64,000 nt of DNA, from positions 1,107,026 through 1,171,025 of the forward strand of contig CAJNDS010002179.1 of NCBI GenBank assembly GCA_905221605.1, read 5' to 3'. Positions within the stretch are counted from its first letter, which is position 1. Every line of letters starts with the position of its first letter. Made by a program: the position numbers and the translations under genes. The notes beneath the pieces are model-generated. The model did no database searches. It had not been told where the DNA came from and saw only the letters and a program-made list of their open reading frames with translations. Shown one piece after another: positions 17,901-30,800 of this stretch. The stretch is from Symbiodinium natans. Lineage: Eukaryota > Sar > Dinophyceae > Suessiales > Symbiodiniaceae.

Positions 17901-20900
17901 CGAAAAATGTGTGAATCAATTATCGCCTCCGTCTTCGCAGTCAGCACAGACTACCAGTGCAAGCCAGTAGAACTACGATCTTCCCCCCATGTTTCATCTG
18001 CTCAGGAAAGGCAGCAAATCGCCCCGTGCTTGTGGAACCATTTTCTCTGCTCAGGAGGAAGCATTTGCTGCTTTCGCACACCTCATGGACCATGAGGACT
18101 TAAGTTGCTCGTGGCCTGGGTGTTCGTACTGTTATTTGCAACATTCACGGCATCATCATCAGCCTACCGCAAGATTGTGTTTTTTACAGTGCGCTGTGCT
18201 TGCCCGCGTGTGCGTGTGTACAAACGAGTTCGCAGTACTATTCCTTCACTGATATTTTATCGAGCAGACCTGGATGAGTCAAGCAGCGTCCCTCAGCATT
18301 CCGATGGCGCAAGAAACCTCCGAAGCAGCAGGAGGAACCATCCATTAAGCCACTTTCACGATCCCTTCTCTCGGCAGGACTTCCTGCTCAGCGGTCTCTA
18401 CACGGGCGGGCCGGGGCCGCAGAGTTCTTGATTCGACTCAGATCCGGATGATTGCGTCACAGTGCATTGGCAAGTGATCGCACGGACTCAGCGAAGAAAC
18501 CGCTGTGCCAAGATTGAGCCGAGCTGTAATGTATCCGCTGACGCGAACCACCTCGGCAAGGGTACCAGGGCGAATTAAGGGTTCACGTGGGGTATATAAG
18601 GGGGGTAGGTGGGGGAGGGGCGTGTTGCAGGCCGCCCTGGGAGGGGGGGACCTTGCTTTCCCTAGACGTGCGGAAAGAATTTTGACTGACAATTTTGGTA
18701 GACACATGGCTCCTCAGGTTTCCGCTTCTTCACCGCTACTTGCACGAGCTTGAGAAGCCTGGCTAGAATGGATGTGAGGAGTTCTATTTTGAGATATTCT
18801 AAGTGATCCCGGGAAGTCAGCGTCGAGAAGAGTGTGTCGGTCCATCTTCGGGCGTGTTCCTTCGGTCAATCACATTTGTCAGTTGTCAAAATGCATGTGT
18901 TGTTGATTGTTTTTCGTCCTTTCTTTTGCGTGGGGGAGTGAGAAACAGGACAAGGGTTTGCGGACGACAGCAAGATCACGAGACCATGGTTGTCTCAGGA
19001 ACCTGTTGATGGAAGTCCTCCCGGACCTGCCCGGGCACCCAGGAGAACCAATCAACAGTTTCGGGATGTTCCTTTACGTTTGGTTGGAGTTATTGCAAGT
19101 AGTGCCCCAGCAGGTTGGCCTCGCTCAGGGGAGGGGAGTGAACGTGAAGATGGGTTCCGGAATCCGAAACTTGCAGCATCCAGTAGCTGCTTCGAGAAGC
19201 AGATGAGAACAGGACTTGGGCTCTTAGTCGTTTTGGACCATTCGGGTGCTTGTAAGCGGAGATGTCAAGTACGTAGCCCGCAACGTAGCGGAGGGAAACT
19301 CCCCGCGACAAGAGCCTGAAAGGGTCTGGTAGGTGCTGCATATTACCTAGCTCTGACTAGCTATTCTCAAGACAAGGTTTGACAGATGTGTATCGAGACG
19401 TGATGCGACTTGAGCACCCTTTCATGCAGTTGTGACGTGCCTGGACCGTTGGCCTCAGACCACACAGCTTCAGAAACATAGTTCACAACTCGGTTTGGCT
19501 GCAATAGGCCCCCCACGATGATCTAAGTGCGGCATCCAGGCATCGGCACCTCCTCAGCAAGGGTGTGGTGGCAATGATGTACCTGGCCAGCACAGCGGTT
19601 CACGTCGGCCATTGTTGCTCTTGTTCATTGTAGATAGCTGCTTCTTGTTCTTTGAAAAAGAAACATGACGGCTTCATACGGATCTTGACATTTCCTGTCC
19701 GCCAACACACCACCCAAACTCGGCACAGGAAGCAGTAGAGTAGAAAGAAGCGATGCTGCTGCGCCCACCTAGTCTCTTAAGGCCCTTTTCAATGTTGCTT
19801 AAGATCCCATGGCCCTGTTTGTGCTCGAGCCTCAGGTATGCACAGCCCTGGTTCCACACGCTGTTTATCACGGTGGTGCCAGAGGCAGCCGTGCTGGACT
19901 GAGATGTTGGGAAGTCGGCGCAGGGTTTGCAGGCATCGAACACCAGGACATTGTGCTTGGGGATAAAGCGAAGACCATGCTCAGGTCGTGCGCGTGTGGG
20001 GCAAGATGCTGCGTGAGGGGCCAAAGGCGCTCCTCACCTACGCACTTGCGCTGCTCCAGGCAAGTCGGAAGGGTGCATGCTGCTTGGATAGGGGCTCGGT
20101 GGACCAGTGTAAACGCAGAACCCAACATCACAGCCTTTGTTTCCTGTGTTTACGAGTGCGCGTGTCTTGACCGTTGGGTTCTGAGTCATGCTGTACTTGC
20201 ACGTGGTTTCATTTACTTACGGGAGGACAACAAAGCTAGCCTGCTGTGCATGGACGACGTGGAGGCATCGTGACCTGACTTGTTGATTGTCATTGCCGAA
20301 GTGTGGTGTGTCTGGTGGCAAGCAGACACTGCAGACACCGCAGGAGAAGTCACGCCGCAACGCACTACACCTTTAGGCGTTAGTTAGCTGGTAATGAGTT
20401 GGTGAGTTTAAGTTGTTTGTCCTTCCCATTTTCAGCGAACCTTGCGCTTGCGCCGTCCACGCTCTGTATGGGTTCATATGCAAACTACCTTCAGTATCAT
20501 TGCCTTCAGTATGAGCAGGCGTTCTCACCCTCACGCATGCTTTCTGCTTGTTCAGCCTCGCAAAGTTGCGGCCAGGATTTGATGAGAGCCCTTCGCCTCG
20601 CGCTCATGGTTTGGTGCATGTGCTGCTGATGGACTTTGCATGGCTCAGAAATAACCTGGTGGGAAAGGCTTGTGATCTGTGGGTTTCTCACAATAGAGTC
20701 TCTATTTCTAAGAAGAATCCGAAGAACAAGAGGTTGTTAGCGCAGTCCTTTAGGCTTTGGAGCTGGGCGTTGCAAATCTAACGACGGAAAGTCCTCAGCC
20801 GCCGTACAGGGCAAAGAGGGAGCATGACAACCAGCAGGAAGGTGGAGCGCGGAGATATGGGTCAGGTATGGAAGGTGGGATTGTTTCATGAGGGGGAGTT

Positions 20901-20962
20901 TCGGAGACACATGTGGGGTCTAACGGGGCAACGTAATGAAAGTGCAAAGCTAGGGTGTGCAG
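14962..20962. other. Long stretch without a supported gene
   Basis: Mixed-composition sequence. Short open frames exist (for example 14962-15378 and 15765-16058 on plus), but none shows a recognisable domain or a coherent exon pattern. The first part, next to the outer repeat, could be an old retroelement remnant, with no diagnostic motif. Degenerate CCCTAAA units occur at 16204-16295. An AT-richer patch at 16430-16820 gives a hydrophobic open frame by composition alone. 18591-18602 contains GTATATAAGG, which resembles a TATA box but has no gene clearly placed after it. Confidence 0.4.
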
Positions 20963-21066
20963 CTAGCGAAGAAGACTGGAAGGCAAGCCTGAAAGACATC
21001 AAGCTCAAAGAGTATATGGGGAAAGGCGAGGAGGCGCAGCCTGCGCCAAAGCCAGCTACCGACTAG
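20963..21066 (+). CDS. Candidate terminal exon of an unknown gene
   Basis: After an AG at 20961-20962 the frame reads SEEDWKASLKDIKLKEY, then MGKGEEAQPAPKPATD and a stop at 21066. The charged helix followed by an acidic Pro/Ala tail looks like a genuine C-terminus. The frame is open further upstream to 20824 as well. No family is recognised, and upstream exons were not identified with any certainty. Confidence 0.35.
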
Positions 21067-24000
21067 CAGCTAAATCCCTCCTTCAAGAGGCGAGCTGCTG
21101 AGCTTAAGTGTTTCTTGGATGCCAGCATGTCTTGTTTGAATCCAGGCCTTGAGTGTCTAAAGCTTGTCAGCTTCCGAGCCGTAATTTCAGATTGGCTCGC
21201 TGTTTTCAGCAATCAATTCGTCTGCGTCGAAATAAGCTGCTTAGTTTCTGTGCGGCTTCTTGACAGCCCCTGCGCGCGCGCGCGCTGTTGTTCATGATGT
21301 GATTCCGCTCACCACGCCAAGGCCACCCTCGCATTTCCCCGGCCTCTTGAACGCAGGAGCTGTGACTGGAATTGTGATGGGGCGCAAAAAAGGAGGGGCC
21401 TTGGCAACTGCTCGTGCAGGAGCTGGCCACCTGCTTTTGGGTTTTTGATTGCTTTGATGCTTTCCATTACGCTAGTGTGAAAGCTAGATAGGTATGCATA
21501 GTAGTGGCCGTGTCGGAGATCCTTGCAATAGTGTGTGTATGGTCTTCTAACAACAGCTCCAAGGGTTGTTGCAGCGTACGTAGCTCGAGCAGAGGAGTGC
21601 CCAACATCCCAGCCCAAGTGTTGTCAACGCTCGTTTGGGCATGTCCCCTCAGAAGATTGCATTCGTGCTGGTGTTCTTTTGCATGGTTGGGATTGGGAAG
21701 TGTTGCTCTATTGGTCAGGGAAAGTCAGAAAGCGCGGAATCTGGTAGGGTTCGTGCTGCAGGACGCTCGAGACGACCATCCTCGCGTGTAGAAGCCCTGT
21801 CCTCGGGCCAGGCCCCCGCGAATTCATGAGGAACCCCTTTGCATCGGACATCTCGGACATCCTCCAAGCCCTTAAACCCTTAAAAGGTTTGTTAGGGTTT
21901 CGAGCACACCCGGAAGGGGTTAGGGTCTTTGCCTAAGCCTAAGCACCCTTCTTCGTGGAACACTGCCAGAAGGAAAGGCTAGTTTTTGAATTCCAAATGC
22001 ATAGCCTTACCCTAACTCCCCAAACGTCCCTAAGCCTTCCAAAGCACTAGACCTTCTATGAGGCCTTCTTCGATCTTCACCACGGCGACCACAAAGAGGA
22101 GCTTGGCAAGCCCAAGCCCGGGCCCGGTGCCCGACTCGCTGCATCGTGCTCCTGGTCATTCTCGACGGCGTCTCCTCACTGCGCCCTTGCTCTTCGCCTT
22201 TGCGCTGGAAAATGAGGGTGCCCTTTTTTGAGAAAGGGTTCAGGACGATCTGTGTGCACGAGTCGGTTTAGTGTCGGTTTCAGGTTTGAAGTTTAAGGAT
22301 TAGGGTTAGGTTTTAGTGTTCAGGGTTTTCACTCCGCTCCCTGTTGTTCATGGTGGGGTTGAGGTTTAGGGTGCAGGGTTTCTGGTATCCCGGCTATGTT
22401 CATGAGAAAGGTTCAGAGTTTATGGTGTCCCCCCCGTCTGAGGTTCCTGGCGGGTTTTAGGTTTAAGCTTTACCGTTAGACTTGACGTGCTTGAGTTTAA
22501 GTTTAGATATTCACACTGCACCCCACCGTGGCTCATGGGTTCATGGTTTAGGGTTCAAGGTTTTACGTTTAGGTTCAAGGTTGGTTTCCCCTCTTCCCGG
22601 GGGTGTGGGGGTTACCATGGGGGATACAATAAGACGGGGGGGGGGGGCATACACAGTGCGGCAGCGCTTGTATGTGGGCACGTTGGCCCATTTGACCAAG
22701 TGAGCTTCGCATAGCTTCACGGTTTAGGGCTCAGGGCTTGGGTCGATCTAAAGTTCTGTCACCCCAGGATTGTTGAGGCTCAGGCCTCTTTATAACCTTC
22801 AGGATGGGTCGGAGTACTTGCGGAGTACTTGTGGAATATTGAGAAGGTTGGTACATGTGCATCGGCTCGGCAGTCACACCGTGGGGCAAATTCTAACTCG
22901 GCCGTGATCATGTATCTCAGATTTTTTTTTTGGCTGTTCGGTGTTTTTAGTATCTAGGGTTTGGAGGTTTAGGTTCCAGGCTGTATAAATTGCGGCAGGT
23001 TAAAACATTCGCGCCGCCGCCTTATGCAAATCCACAGCCAACTACGCAACGCACCACGAACCCAACCGGAAAACCCTACAAGCTGGCTGAGAATTTAGGT
23101 TTCCGGGTTGCCAAGGTATTCACCATCGCCTGTTTAGCGGGTTACATGGGTCATTAGCATTGGGAGGTTCAGGGAGAGTAGCTGGATTAGCTCAGGCCTT
23201 TTCACGCTGCGAGTTTGAGATTTTAGAGGGGAGGGGGTCTTGTTTTGAAAGTTGAGAGTTTCGGATGCAAAGGTTGGAGTTTTGAAACTAAAGCCTTGAA
23301 TGTCGTCAACGAATCGTCCGCGTCTGGTTGTATTGCTTCTGATTGCGAGCGGTCGCGAAACTGTTCACCCCAACCCTGAACCCTAAGCCATTTTTAGCCG
23401 TAAGCTGCTCTAACCCCAAAGCGCGTGGCTCAAACTCCTAGCGAATCAGGGTTTGAGGGATAACGGCTATTTGGTATTTTGACGGTAGCCTTAAACATCT
23501 GAAAAAACCTCCCATATCCCCGAACCCTACAAACTCACTTAGAAAAACCCGTGACACCTCAGCGAGCTCGCTGCACGGCTCGGGGTGTTCAGGAAGCCCT
23601 GAACCCAGCTCTGACGCTTGGGGAATCTGTGGTCTGAAAGGCCCAAACATGGAGATGTATCCTAGTGTGCATTAGTTTCAGAAGAAACATGTCGATGAGT
23701 TCCACATTCCAAATCTGCCCAGCACATATCAAGAAATGGTATCGTGGCTTTCAAACAGCATGCAGCCGACAACATGCACAACCTTATGACAACACGTTGC
23801 CGCAAAGACAACGGCAGATGTGAGTTGCATGGGTTTGAGTATTTCATCGTCCGACTCTGGCATCAGCGCCTTGGCACAAGTATGGATGAGGCCGCTGCTT
23901 GCCTCGCATCCTGATCATGCCTGCCGACAATACGAAGGAACCCTTGGAAGATATCCCACAAAAGCTTTGGAAGCCTTGGGACCGCATCAACTCGGGCCGA

Positions 24001-24699
24001 ACCTTAAACCCCAAACCATAATTCCCTGAACAACAACCCAGACCCCAGACCCCAAACCCCAAACCCCAAACGCCAAACGCTCAAACGCCCAAACGCCCAA
24101 ACGCCCAAACCCCAAACCCCAAACCCTAAACCCTAAACCCTAAGCCCTAAACCCTGGTTCGGGCAGATTTGGGCCCATCGGTATGGCAACAGTTCGTGGC
24201 TTAAGAAATGGGTAGTTCTCTTCTTATGGTCCTTCTTTTCGTATCCTCTGGGATCGAGAAGGGACCCTACAGTGACCCTAGTTGTAGAGAGAACCCGAAT
24301 GGTTTCAGGTCTGGAGCTTTGGTTGCAAGTCTCGGAATTTTGGCTTCAGGCCTTGACAGGGGCTGCAACCTCAACCTTAGGTTGATGACAATTTCCACCA
24401 CAGCACCCTCAACCCTCAATGCAGAGGCGATGGACCGGCGGCGGGTCCCGCCTGCTCTATCTTGTCGGGCTTCGACGCTTGTCCAAGACTTGAGGTTTTA
24501 ACTTATTCAGGGGTTGGCACGAGGTTTGGGGTTGCATCTGAGGAACCCCAGCTCAGGTCCGTGGCTCTCACATGTAGGTGGCTTTGGGGTTCTGCAATCC
24601 CAGTGTTCCTTTATGACCGAACCTCTGAGACCCCATGTGGTCAGTTCTGGTTCCTAACGCTACAAGCCCTGGAGAGCCTCAGCAAAATCAAGTCTTCAG
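21067..24699. other. Gene-poor stretch with degenerate telomere-type units
   Basis: Scattered GGTTTAGGG/CCCTAAA relatives occur at 21860-22030, 22270-22600 and 22930-23000, and a clearer CCCAAAC/CCCTAAA tract at 24040-24152. No transposon ends or RNA genes were recognised. Open frames are short and of low coding character. Confidence 0.4.
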
Positions 24700-24818
24700 C
24701 ACCAGAGGAGCGAATCCCAGCGGAGATCCTGGTGACTTGGCTTTGGGCCATGGAGTTCGCATCATGTGGAGGTTCAGTACAAAGGCAGCGGAGGCTCATG
24801 CTTGCGCATGCCGTCTGA
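24700..24818 (+). CDS. Candidate terminal exon of an unknown gene
   Basis: After TCTTCAG the frame reads PEERIPAEILVTWLWAMEF, then ASCGGSVQRQRRLMLAHAV and a stop. The frame is also open upstream to 24462. Composition is protein-like and the acceptor has a short pyrimidine run. A partner exon is not established. Confidence 0.3.
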
Positions 24819-26065
24819 ATGAGCCGCGGACCTATCGAAAAGTTGTTTTTGGTTTCTTGTTAAGGGAAGCACGAGATCAAACCGGGCTGACATGTTTTGT
24901 TAAAACCGCGGACAGGGCGCAAAAACTGGACAGCTTCCCCTGCGCGGGCGAACCCCAAGCCCTCGGTGGCCTAAGGTGGCCTGGGACGTCGGCACGCCGG
25001 TTTGGTCCGACCGAGCTTGGTCCGGCTCCCAGCCCCCAGTACGGGGAGTTTGTTCTAGATTTTGGTGAGGGATGAGTCGAAGGAAGGACCCCCAAGATGA
25101 GGGTTTAGAAACCCCGCATGTTTTGGTTTAGGGCTGCAGGGCTTTCCAAAACATGCAGGGTCTAGGGGCGTAAAGTTTATGCTTCACAAGTTGAGGCGCT
25201 TTTGTCAGGAGTTGGTGTTTCTTTTTTCCAGATCTCGATGGCACGCCGAGGCTTGGTTTCTAAATAGGCCCTCAAGCAGGAACTCTGAACCTAAACCCTA
25301 AACCCACTTCTCCGGGGTTCGGCTGCGGTTCACGCTTCAAAGGCCTCAAAAGAGCCTTAAACCAAATGACCAGAACCCGAAACCTCAGTGGGACCCAGCA
25401 GGGAAAGAGATCGAATGGGCCGGGATCAGTGGATGTACCTGCACATGCGAAGCGCTCAAAAGAGGTTGCACCGAAACTCCGCCCAACACCTGGCTCCCAC
25501 ATGCCGCCCACCCCCAGACCGGACACTTTGGAAGCCTTACGCCACCCTACTTGGAGGTTCATGGTACCTATTTCCCAATTATAGCCGTACTTATGACCCC
25601 CCTTAAGTGCCCTAATATGGACATAATTGGGTTGTAAGTACAGGTAAGCAGTACTGAACCGCCAAGTGCATCAGAGCCCCTACAGAGGACCTACACCCGC
25701 CTCGGAAGCTTCACCACGGCGGCCTTCCATTTCAAAGTTCGCCTCTTGCCGCGAACGGCGTAGCTTCCACCGTGTCGATCGGGGGGGTCTCTGTTGCTTG
25801 TATTACAGAATATTGCAGACCTTGGGCCCTGTTCAGCTTTGATGTTTACGTGCGTAGCGTCTGGGGATGGAAGCTTTGCTGCTTAGTCTTCTTTGTTTTT
25901 GCAGGGTCGGCGAACTGAATGGAGTTTGTTGGTTGGTTCTGAGTAGTGTGGGATTTGGTGAGGGGCCTGGAAGTGTTGCGTGGAGGGTTTGTGGCATCAT
26001 GGAATTCCGTGCAGAGAAGGCACGGTCAGGGCAGCATGCGCGCTTGCGACCCGGGCAACAGCTCC
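24819..26065. other. Stretch without a supported gene
   Basis: Contains isolated TTTAGGG-like units (25110-25150, 25290-25310) and a TTTTTGCAG acceptor-like site at 25900-25908 with no convincing exon after it. Confidence 0.35.
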
Positions 26066-26181
26066 TGTAGACTTTGGGATGTTCCCCTTACCCTAACAGT
26101 CCTTAATGGTGATTATAATAAGGGGTACTATAATCCCTGTTAAGGACTGTTAGTGTAAGGGGGAACATCCCAATGTAGACT
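26066..26181. mobile_element. 100-bp hairpin MITE with 8-bp target-site duplication
   Basis: Element 26074-26173 starts TTGGGATGTTCC and ends GGAACATCCCAA. The two halves pair over about 45 bp (CAGTCCTTAA on both arms) around a short AAGGGGTAC centre. TGTAGACT is repeated directly on both sides (26066-26073 and 26174-26181). Terminal inverted repeats plus an 8-bp duplication are typical of hAT-type or similar cut-and-paste elements. It has no coding capacity. The intact duplication implies a fairly recent insertion. Confidence 0.88.
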
Positions 26182-27232
26182 TCGTTTCTATGCGCCACCG
26201 CCCCGCTTGGCTACCGCCCTGTTGGAAGTCTGTGGCTTGCAACATCGCCGCACAACCTCCCTGCCTGTAGCCTTCTGGTCCCGGTACCCTGGAAAAAACT
26301 CCTGAAGCGAAAGCGCCCCAGACCTTGGAACTAAAACACCAACCCCAAGATCTTGAGGTTTGATAAGCCCTGGGCTTGAGAGGCACCGCCGTCGACTCCC
26401 GCAAGGCGCGGTTTACGCTGCGGGCGCCGGCGAGGGTGGGCGGCGGGCCTGCGGAGAGAGACGCCAAGTGTTAAACCCTGCGGGCGAACTATGCCTAAGC
26501 ACTACAGCCCTACACCCCAGATGCACACCCCAAAGCCGAAGGCCCAAACTGGGTCCAAGTTCCAGGTATGGAGCTATGGCAACGAGGTACAGTGAGAATC
26601 CTTCAAAAGGTTCTATGCTGGGGGATATGGGGTACCTCCTTCCCCATTTTTCAAAGGGGCCCCAGAAGATCCACTACGACCCATGGCGGCTCAGAAGCTC
26701 CTAAACCTCAAGCAGCCGGCAGTCTTCACAACCCCCTTTTAGGTTGACACGAGGGTGAGTTTCTGTCCGTGGTAACTTGCATGAGAAGCCGTGAAAAGGG
26801 GATGGATATCCTTTGCTTTGCCGAGGCATGGAGGTGTACGTCCTTGGTGAGACGAAGGCCGGAGGGGGCCCCAAAACCACATAAACATGAGGATCCCATG
26901 TTGCGGTACAAGGGCCTTTATAAGGGGAATTCCGGACGGGCTCTGGCTTGCTGCAGCTTTTAGGGTAGGATCCAGGGTTTCAGCTTCTCGTTGTCATACC
27001 AAAGCTCCGCAACGCCAGGCCCAGAGTGATCCAATCCGAATCAGGGTTTGGGGTTGAGCACTTGCACGCTCCTTTAATGATGCGTAAAGTCTCGCTTTGA
27101 CGCGTTAAGTCTCACCAACCCGAGTAAGCTACGCAGTGGCTTTCGGGCAACAAAAAATGAAGATAGCCCTTATAGACTTACTTACAGGGTAGAACCCCTG
27201 AGTCGGATATGAGGGATTTTTGATGTGTGGAG

Positions 27233-27295
27233 GCGGTGGACGCGCCCTGGGCCTTCTCAGCCGGCGCGCCGGATTTGGACGGGAGCTGGAGCCAG
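27233..27295 (+). CDS. Candidate exon preceding a TTTAGGG array
   Basis: 63 bases between AG (27231-27232) and GTGCTG, reading AVDAPWAFSAGAPDLDGSW and then SQ without interruption. A TTTAGGG-type array starts 11 bases beyond the donor (27306). No family is recognised. Confidence 0.35.
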
Positions 27296-27305
27296 GTGCT
27301 GCGGG

Positions 27306-27366
27306 CTTAGGGCTTAGGGCTCAGGGTTTAGGGTTTAGGGTTCAGGGTTTAGGGTTTGAGGTTCAA
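27306..27366 (+). repeat. TTTAGGG-type array
   Basis: About eight units of TTAGGG(C/T)T with drift (GCTTAGG, CTCAGGG). It immediately follows the exon candidate at 27233-27295. Confidence 0.8.
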
Positions 27367-27881
27367 AGGGTGTAAAAGGTGGGTCGATCCGGCCCAAGGG
27401 GTTCAAACGGTTTAAAGGTTTGAAAAGGTTTAGGGTTTCGGGGACCTTCGTGGCTTCGGGAGCCGTTTTCGTGGAGTGGACTGCAGTTTGTTTAGGGCCT
27501 GCTACGGCTTTGTGTTGCCGTGGTTTCTTTGGTCTCAGGTGTTTGAGACCCTTCCAGAGACTTGGCTGTACTCAGCCTGAAGCTTCCCAAAGGCGGTGCT
27601 GCGAGGGCCATCAATTGCAAAAATACTGCCGAGTTCAGCTGTACTTGCGCAGTCGTATGCAAGCTTCCTCTCGCCTTGACACATGGCACGTGCATCCCAG
27701 GAATACGAGGCGGGCGCGGCCTATCGGCATCTAGTCCGCAGAGGCTTCCTTGTCTGATGACTCGGCGGTTTCGCTTGGCCTCAGTGGCCTGGGGCTTTCA
27801 TGCAAAAGCCCCTCAAACGAAAACATGAAAAGTACAGATGTGTGTCGGAACAATCGTAGTATTATTTATGTGGCAGTTGTT

Positions 27882-30800
27882 ATGGCGGAGCCTGAACCCT
27901 CCATTTTCGATGCCTCGCTCGGCAAACCTCCCGCGGCCTCAGCTTTCCGAACCCAAGGTATGAAAACTACTGTAAGTGACTGTTCCTATTTTTTGTTATG
28001 GATTTTCAATGGGTTCTTGTTCTTCCTTTTATTCTTGTCCTCATCATTCTTATTTCGTAGTTATCATGCATGAATGACCATTCTTTTCCATGGACGAACC
28101 TCCGAGCCTCCGAGGTTCGACTTCTGCCGCCGAAGGGCGGTGGGCCCGGGCGAGGCCGTGACCTTCGACGCCACGTGCCCTTGGCCGCACCTGCTGAAGA
28201 CCCACCGGGTTTGGGGGTTCGGGGGGGGGGGGATTCCGGCACTCCGAACCCTGAGTCTGGTGGTTCGGGGTGGTGTTTTCTTTGAAGGTGCGCCTCCTAG
28301 ATCTTGGAAATCATAGGTAAGAGGACCATAAGAGAGACGAACGAACTAGTTTGGCTGCCGGATCTCTTAGGAAGAGATCACTAGATGAAAGGACAGGATG
28401 ACATGGATGCTTTCTTAAGATCCTCAAAATGGGGGTTTACCTAGGGGACCCCAACTCTCAACTCAACTCACGGCTTCCGAGGGTCAATCCGCGCCTAGGG
28501 TGAAAGGAAAATCACCAATTGGCTCCTAGCCAGATGTGACAAGACATAAGCACTAGAGCGACTTGCAAGTTCTCACCACGTAGGGATGGAGGGTCGCGGT
28601 TCGAAGGCATTGCGATTGTTACCGTGATGCTGTTTCTCGCCAGGTAGGTCCTCTGAGCACAACACCGGTATTGGCCTGGGAGGTTCATCACCGACCGGGC
28701 ACAAATCTGCAGGAACGCATGCATAGCGACACAACCTTCTCTCAGCGTCACTTGGGCGTCCTCTTCGCCTCTGTTCCTTGATGAGCTGGCCGTCACGGGC
28801 ATCTAGCTCTTTAACATCCTCAATGCTCAGAGGATGAAAATGGGCCTGGAGGAACGCAAGACAACGTCGCGACCATACACCCAAGTGTGCAAGCAACTTC
28901 CGACGCGTCGCAAACTGCAAGCTGCAAGCACAACAATTGTTCGATGGGCCAGCAAAGAACCTGCTCCTCGAGGTAACGGCATGTACGCGATTCGCATGTG
29001 TGGCAAGTTGCCTCTTGGAGTCAAAGGGCTTATCGCACACAGGGCATCGAAGCCGGTCGACACAAGCCGCAACGTCAACTCCAACATCAACTGTATCAAC
29101 GGAAGGTGACTCGAGAGCAACTTGACTCCGCTGACCCATGAGATGGTGCTTACGCACTGCCTTGCGGATTTGCAGTGCAAACGAAATGCCCGTTTTACTC
29201 GCCTGGATCCAGTCAACGAGGGAGCCACGTGCGAGGCCAAGGTCTAAACATCCGATCTGGGCGGCCCAGCTGAGATCCCGGCGAACCGCCTCAATCCAAG
29301 AGAGTTCATGACGCAACTGACCTAACAGCAGGCGCAGTCCTCCATCCTCTGAGAGGGCCACATGATCAAGAACTTGGCATCTGGCAACGCTGATCAAGGA
29401 GTCGGGATGCGGAACGCCGAGATAACCGCACAGGGCATGCAAAGACCAGGACGAGGCTGCGTGTCTCTGGCGGTCTGGTAGGAGCATGCGGTACAACGCT
29501 GCCGTTCCATGCCTCCAAGCCTTGCTCTCTCTGATCCGGAGTTCCTTCCAGATCCCAATTTGGAATGTCAACTTATTCCCAACGAGGCCATGGAAAAGCT
29601 CAACCCTAGCGTGCAGCGGGACCTGCTGGGCGGAAAGGACCGGCTTGCGCAAAGCCACAGCTTCAGCACGGGCTGAAGCAAGGCGTGCTCGAATTTCGGG
29701 AAGCACGGACAAAGAACGGTCGAAAAGACTCCCCAAATGTTTAACAGTTGGTGAAATGGACAGTGTGTGTCCCGTCCAGGGCACAATAGCCGAGTCCTGT
29801 ATCCCACTAGGGGACCCCAATCTAGATCCCTCATGATAAGGACCCAAATCCTTCATGAGCACGATGATGGCGCAAATCGTATGCTAGGGCCCTTGAAAGA
29901 CAAGGAGGAGATGCGCTACTTTCAGAAGGATGTTGGGGTTCGCTGGGCCCACTATATTCATACGGTGCATTTCCTGAGCTTGGAGACGTCCTTTGATGAG
30001 GCATTCCCAGGTATCTGCTTTTTGAGTCCAACGGAACCTCCCGAAATTTGGGGTGTGCCCTCTTTTGGGGTCTTTGAAAAGGAGTTTCCATGACATGTAT
30101 CAACCTGGCTACGGGTATCTCTTGCATGGCGAAGCCTGAGCCCCTCAGGCAGGGTGGGAAGGTGGACATTTTCGTGGGGCTCTCAGCCATTCTCAGCCCG
30201 CTTTCTCTGCCGAGCTCTGCACGTTCCCTCGCAGTTTCCTTAAGCCCTGGCCCCAGTCCCTCGGATCACCATATGACCCCAAGCCCCGTACCCGCTTTCC
30301 AGCCTCCCCCAAGACCCAACAATAGAACCACCCTCCCCCCCCCTCCCCTTTCCGGCCGCAGCTTCGGGCGCGCGGCGGCGCGAGCGGCGAGCTCGAGGCC
30401 GAAGCCGGCACCTCGGAGGGGTCTGTTGGTGCAGCGGCTTACTTCAGCGTTTGAGGGTTTTGGGGTTTAGATGGGTTTGGGGTTTGGGCTCGAACTGGCC
30501 GGGTTTAGGGCTTAAGGTGCAGGGCTTAAGGTGCAGAGGGTTTTCGGGTTAGATCTTCTTTGCAGGCGCACGGGGCAAACCCTTTAGTTGCCAAAGAAGA
30601 CACAACCGTGGTTCACGCACCTTCAAAGCAACCCAAACAAAAAGAATTCCCTTCAAGCCTCAGAAACTCCTCAGTTCTGCAAAGCCCGAGACCTCGCATG
30701 GTTTTCTTCTCTATGTCCTTCGTCATAAATCGCTCGCATGGCAAAAGCCGAAACACCACAGCCCCGAGCCTTTCCAGGCCATTGTCGAGGACGAGTGCAG

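Noticed and set aside
18591-18602. TATATAA box
   Set aside because: No gene start is placed after it, and dinoflagellate promoters are not known to rely on TATA boxes.
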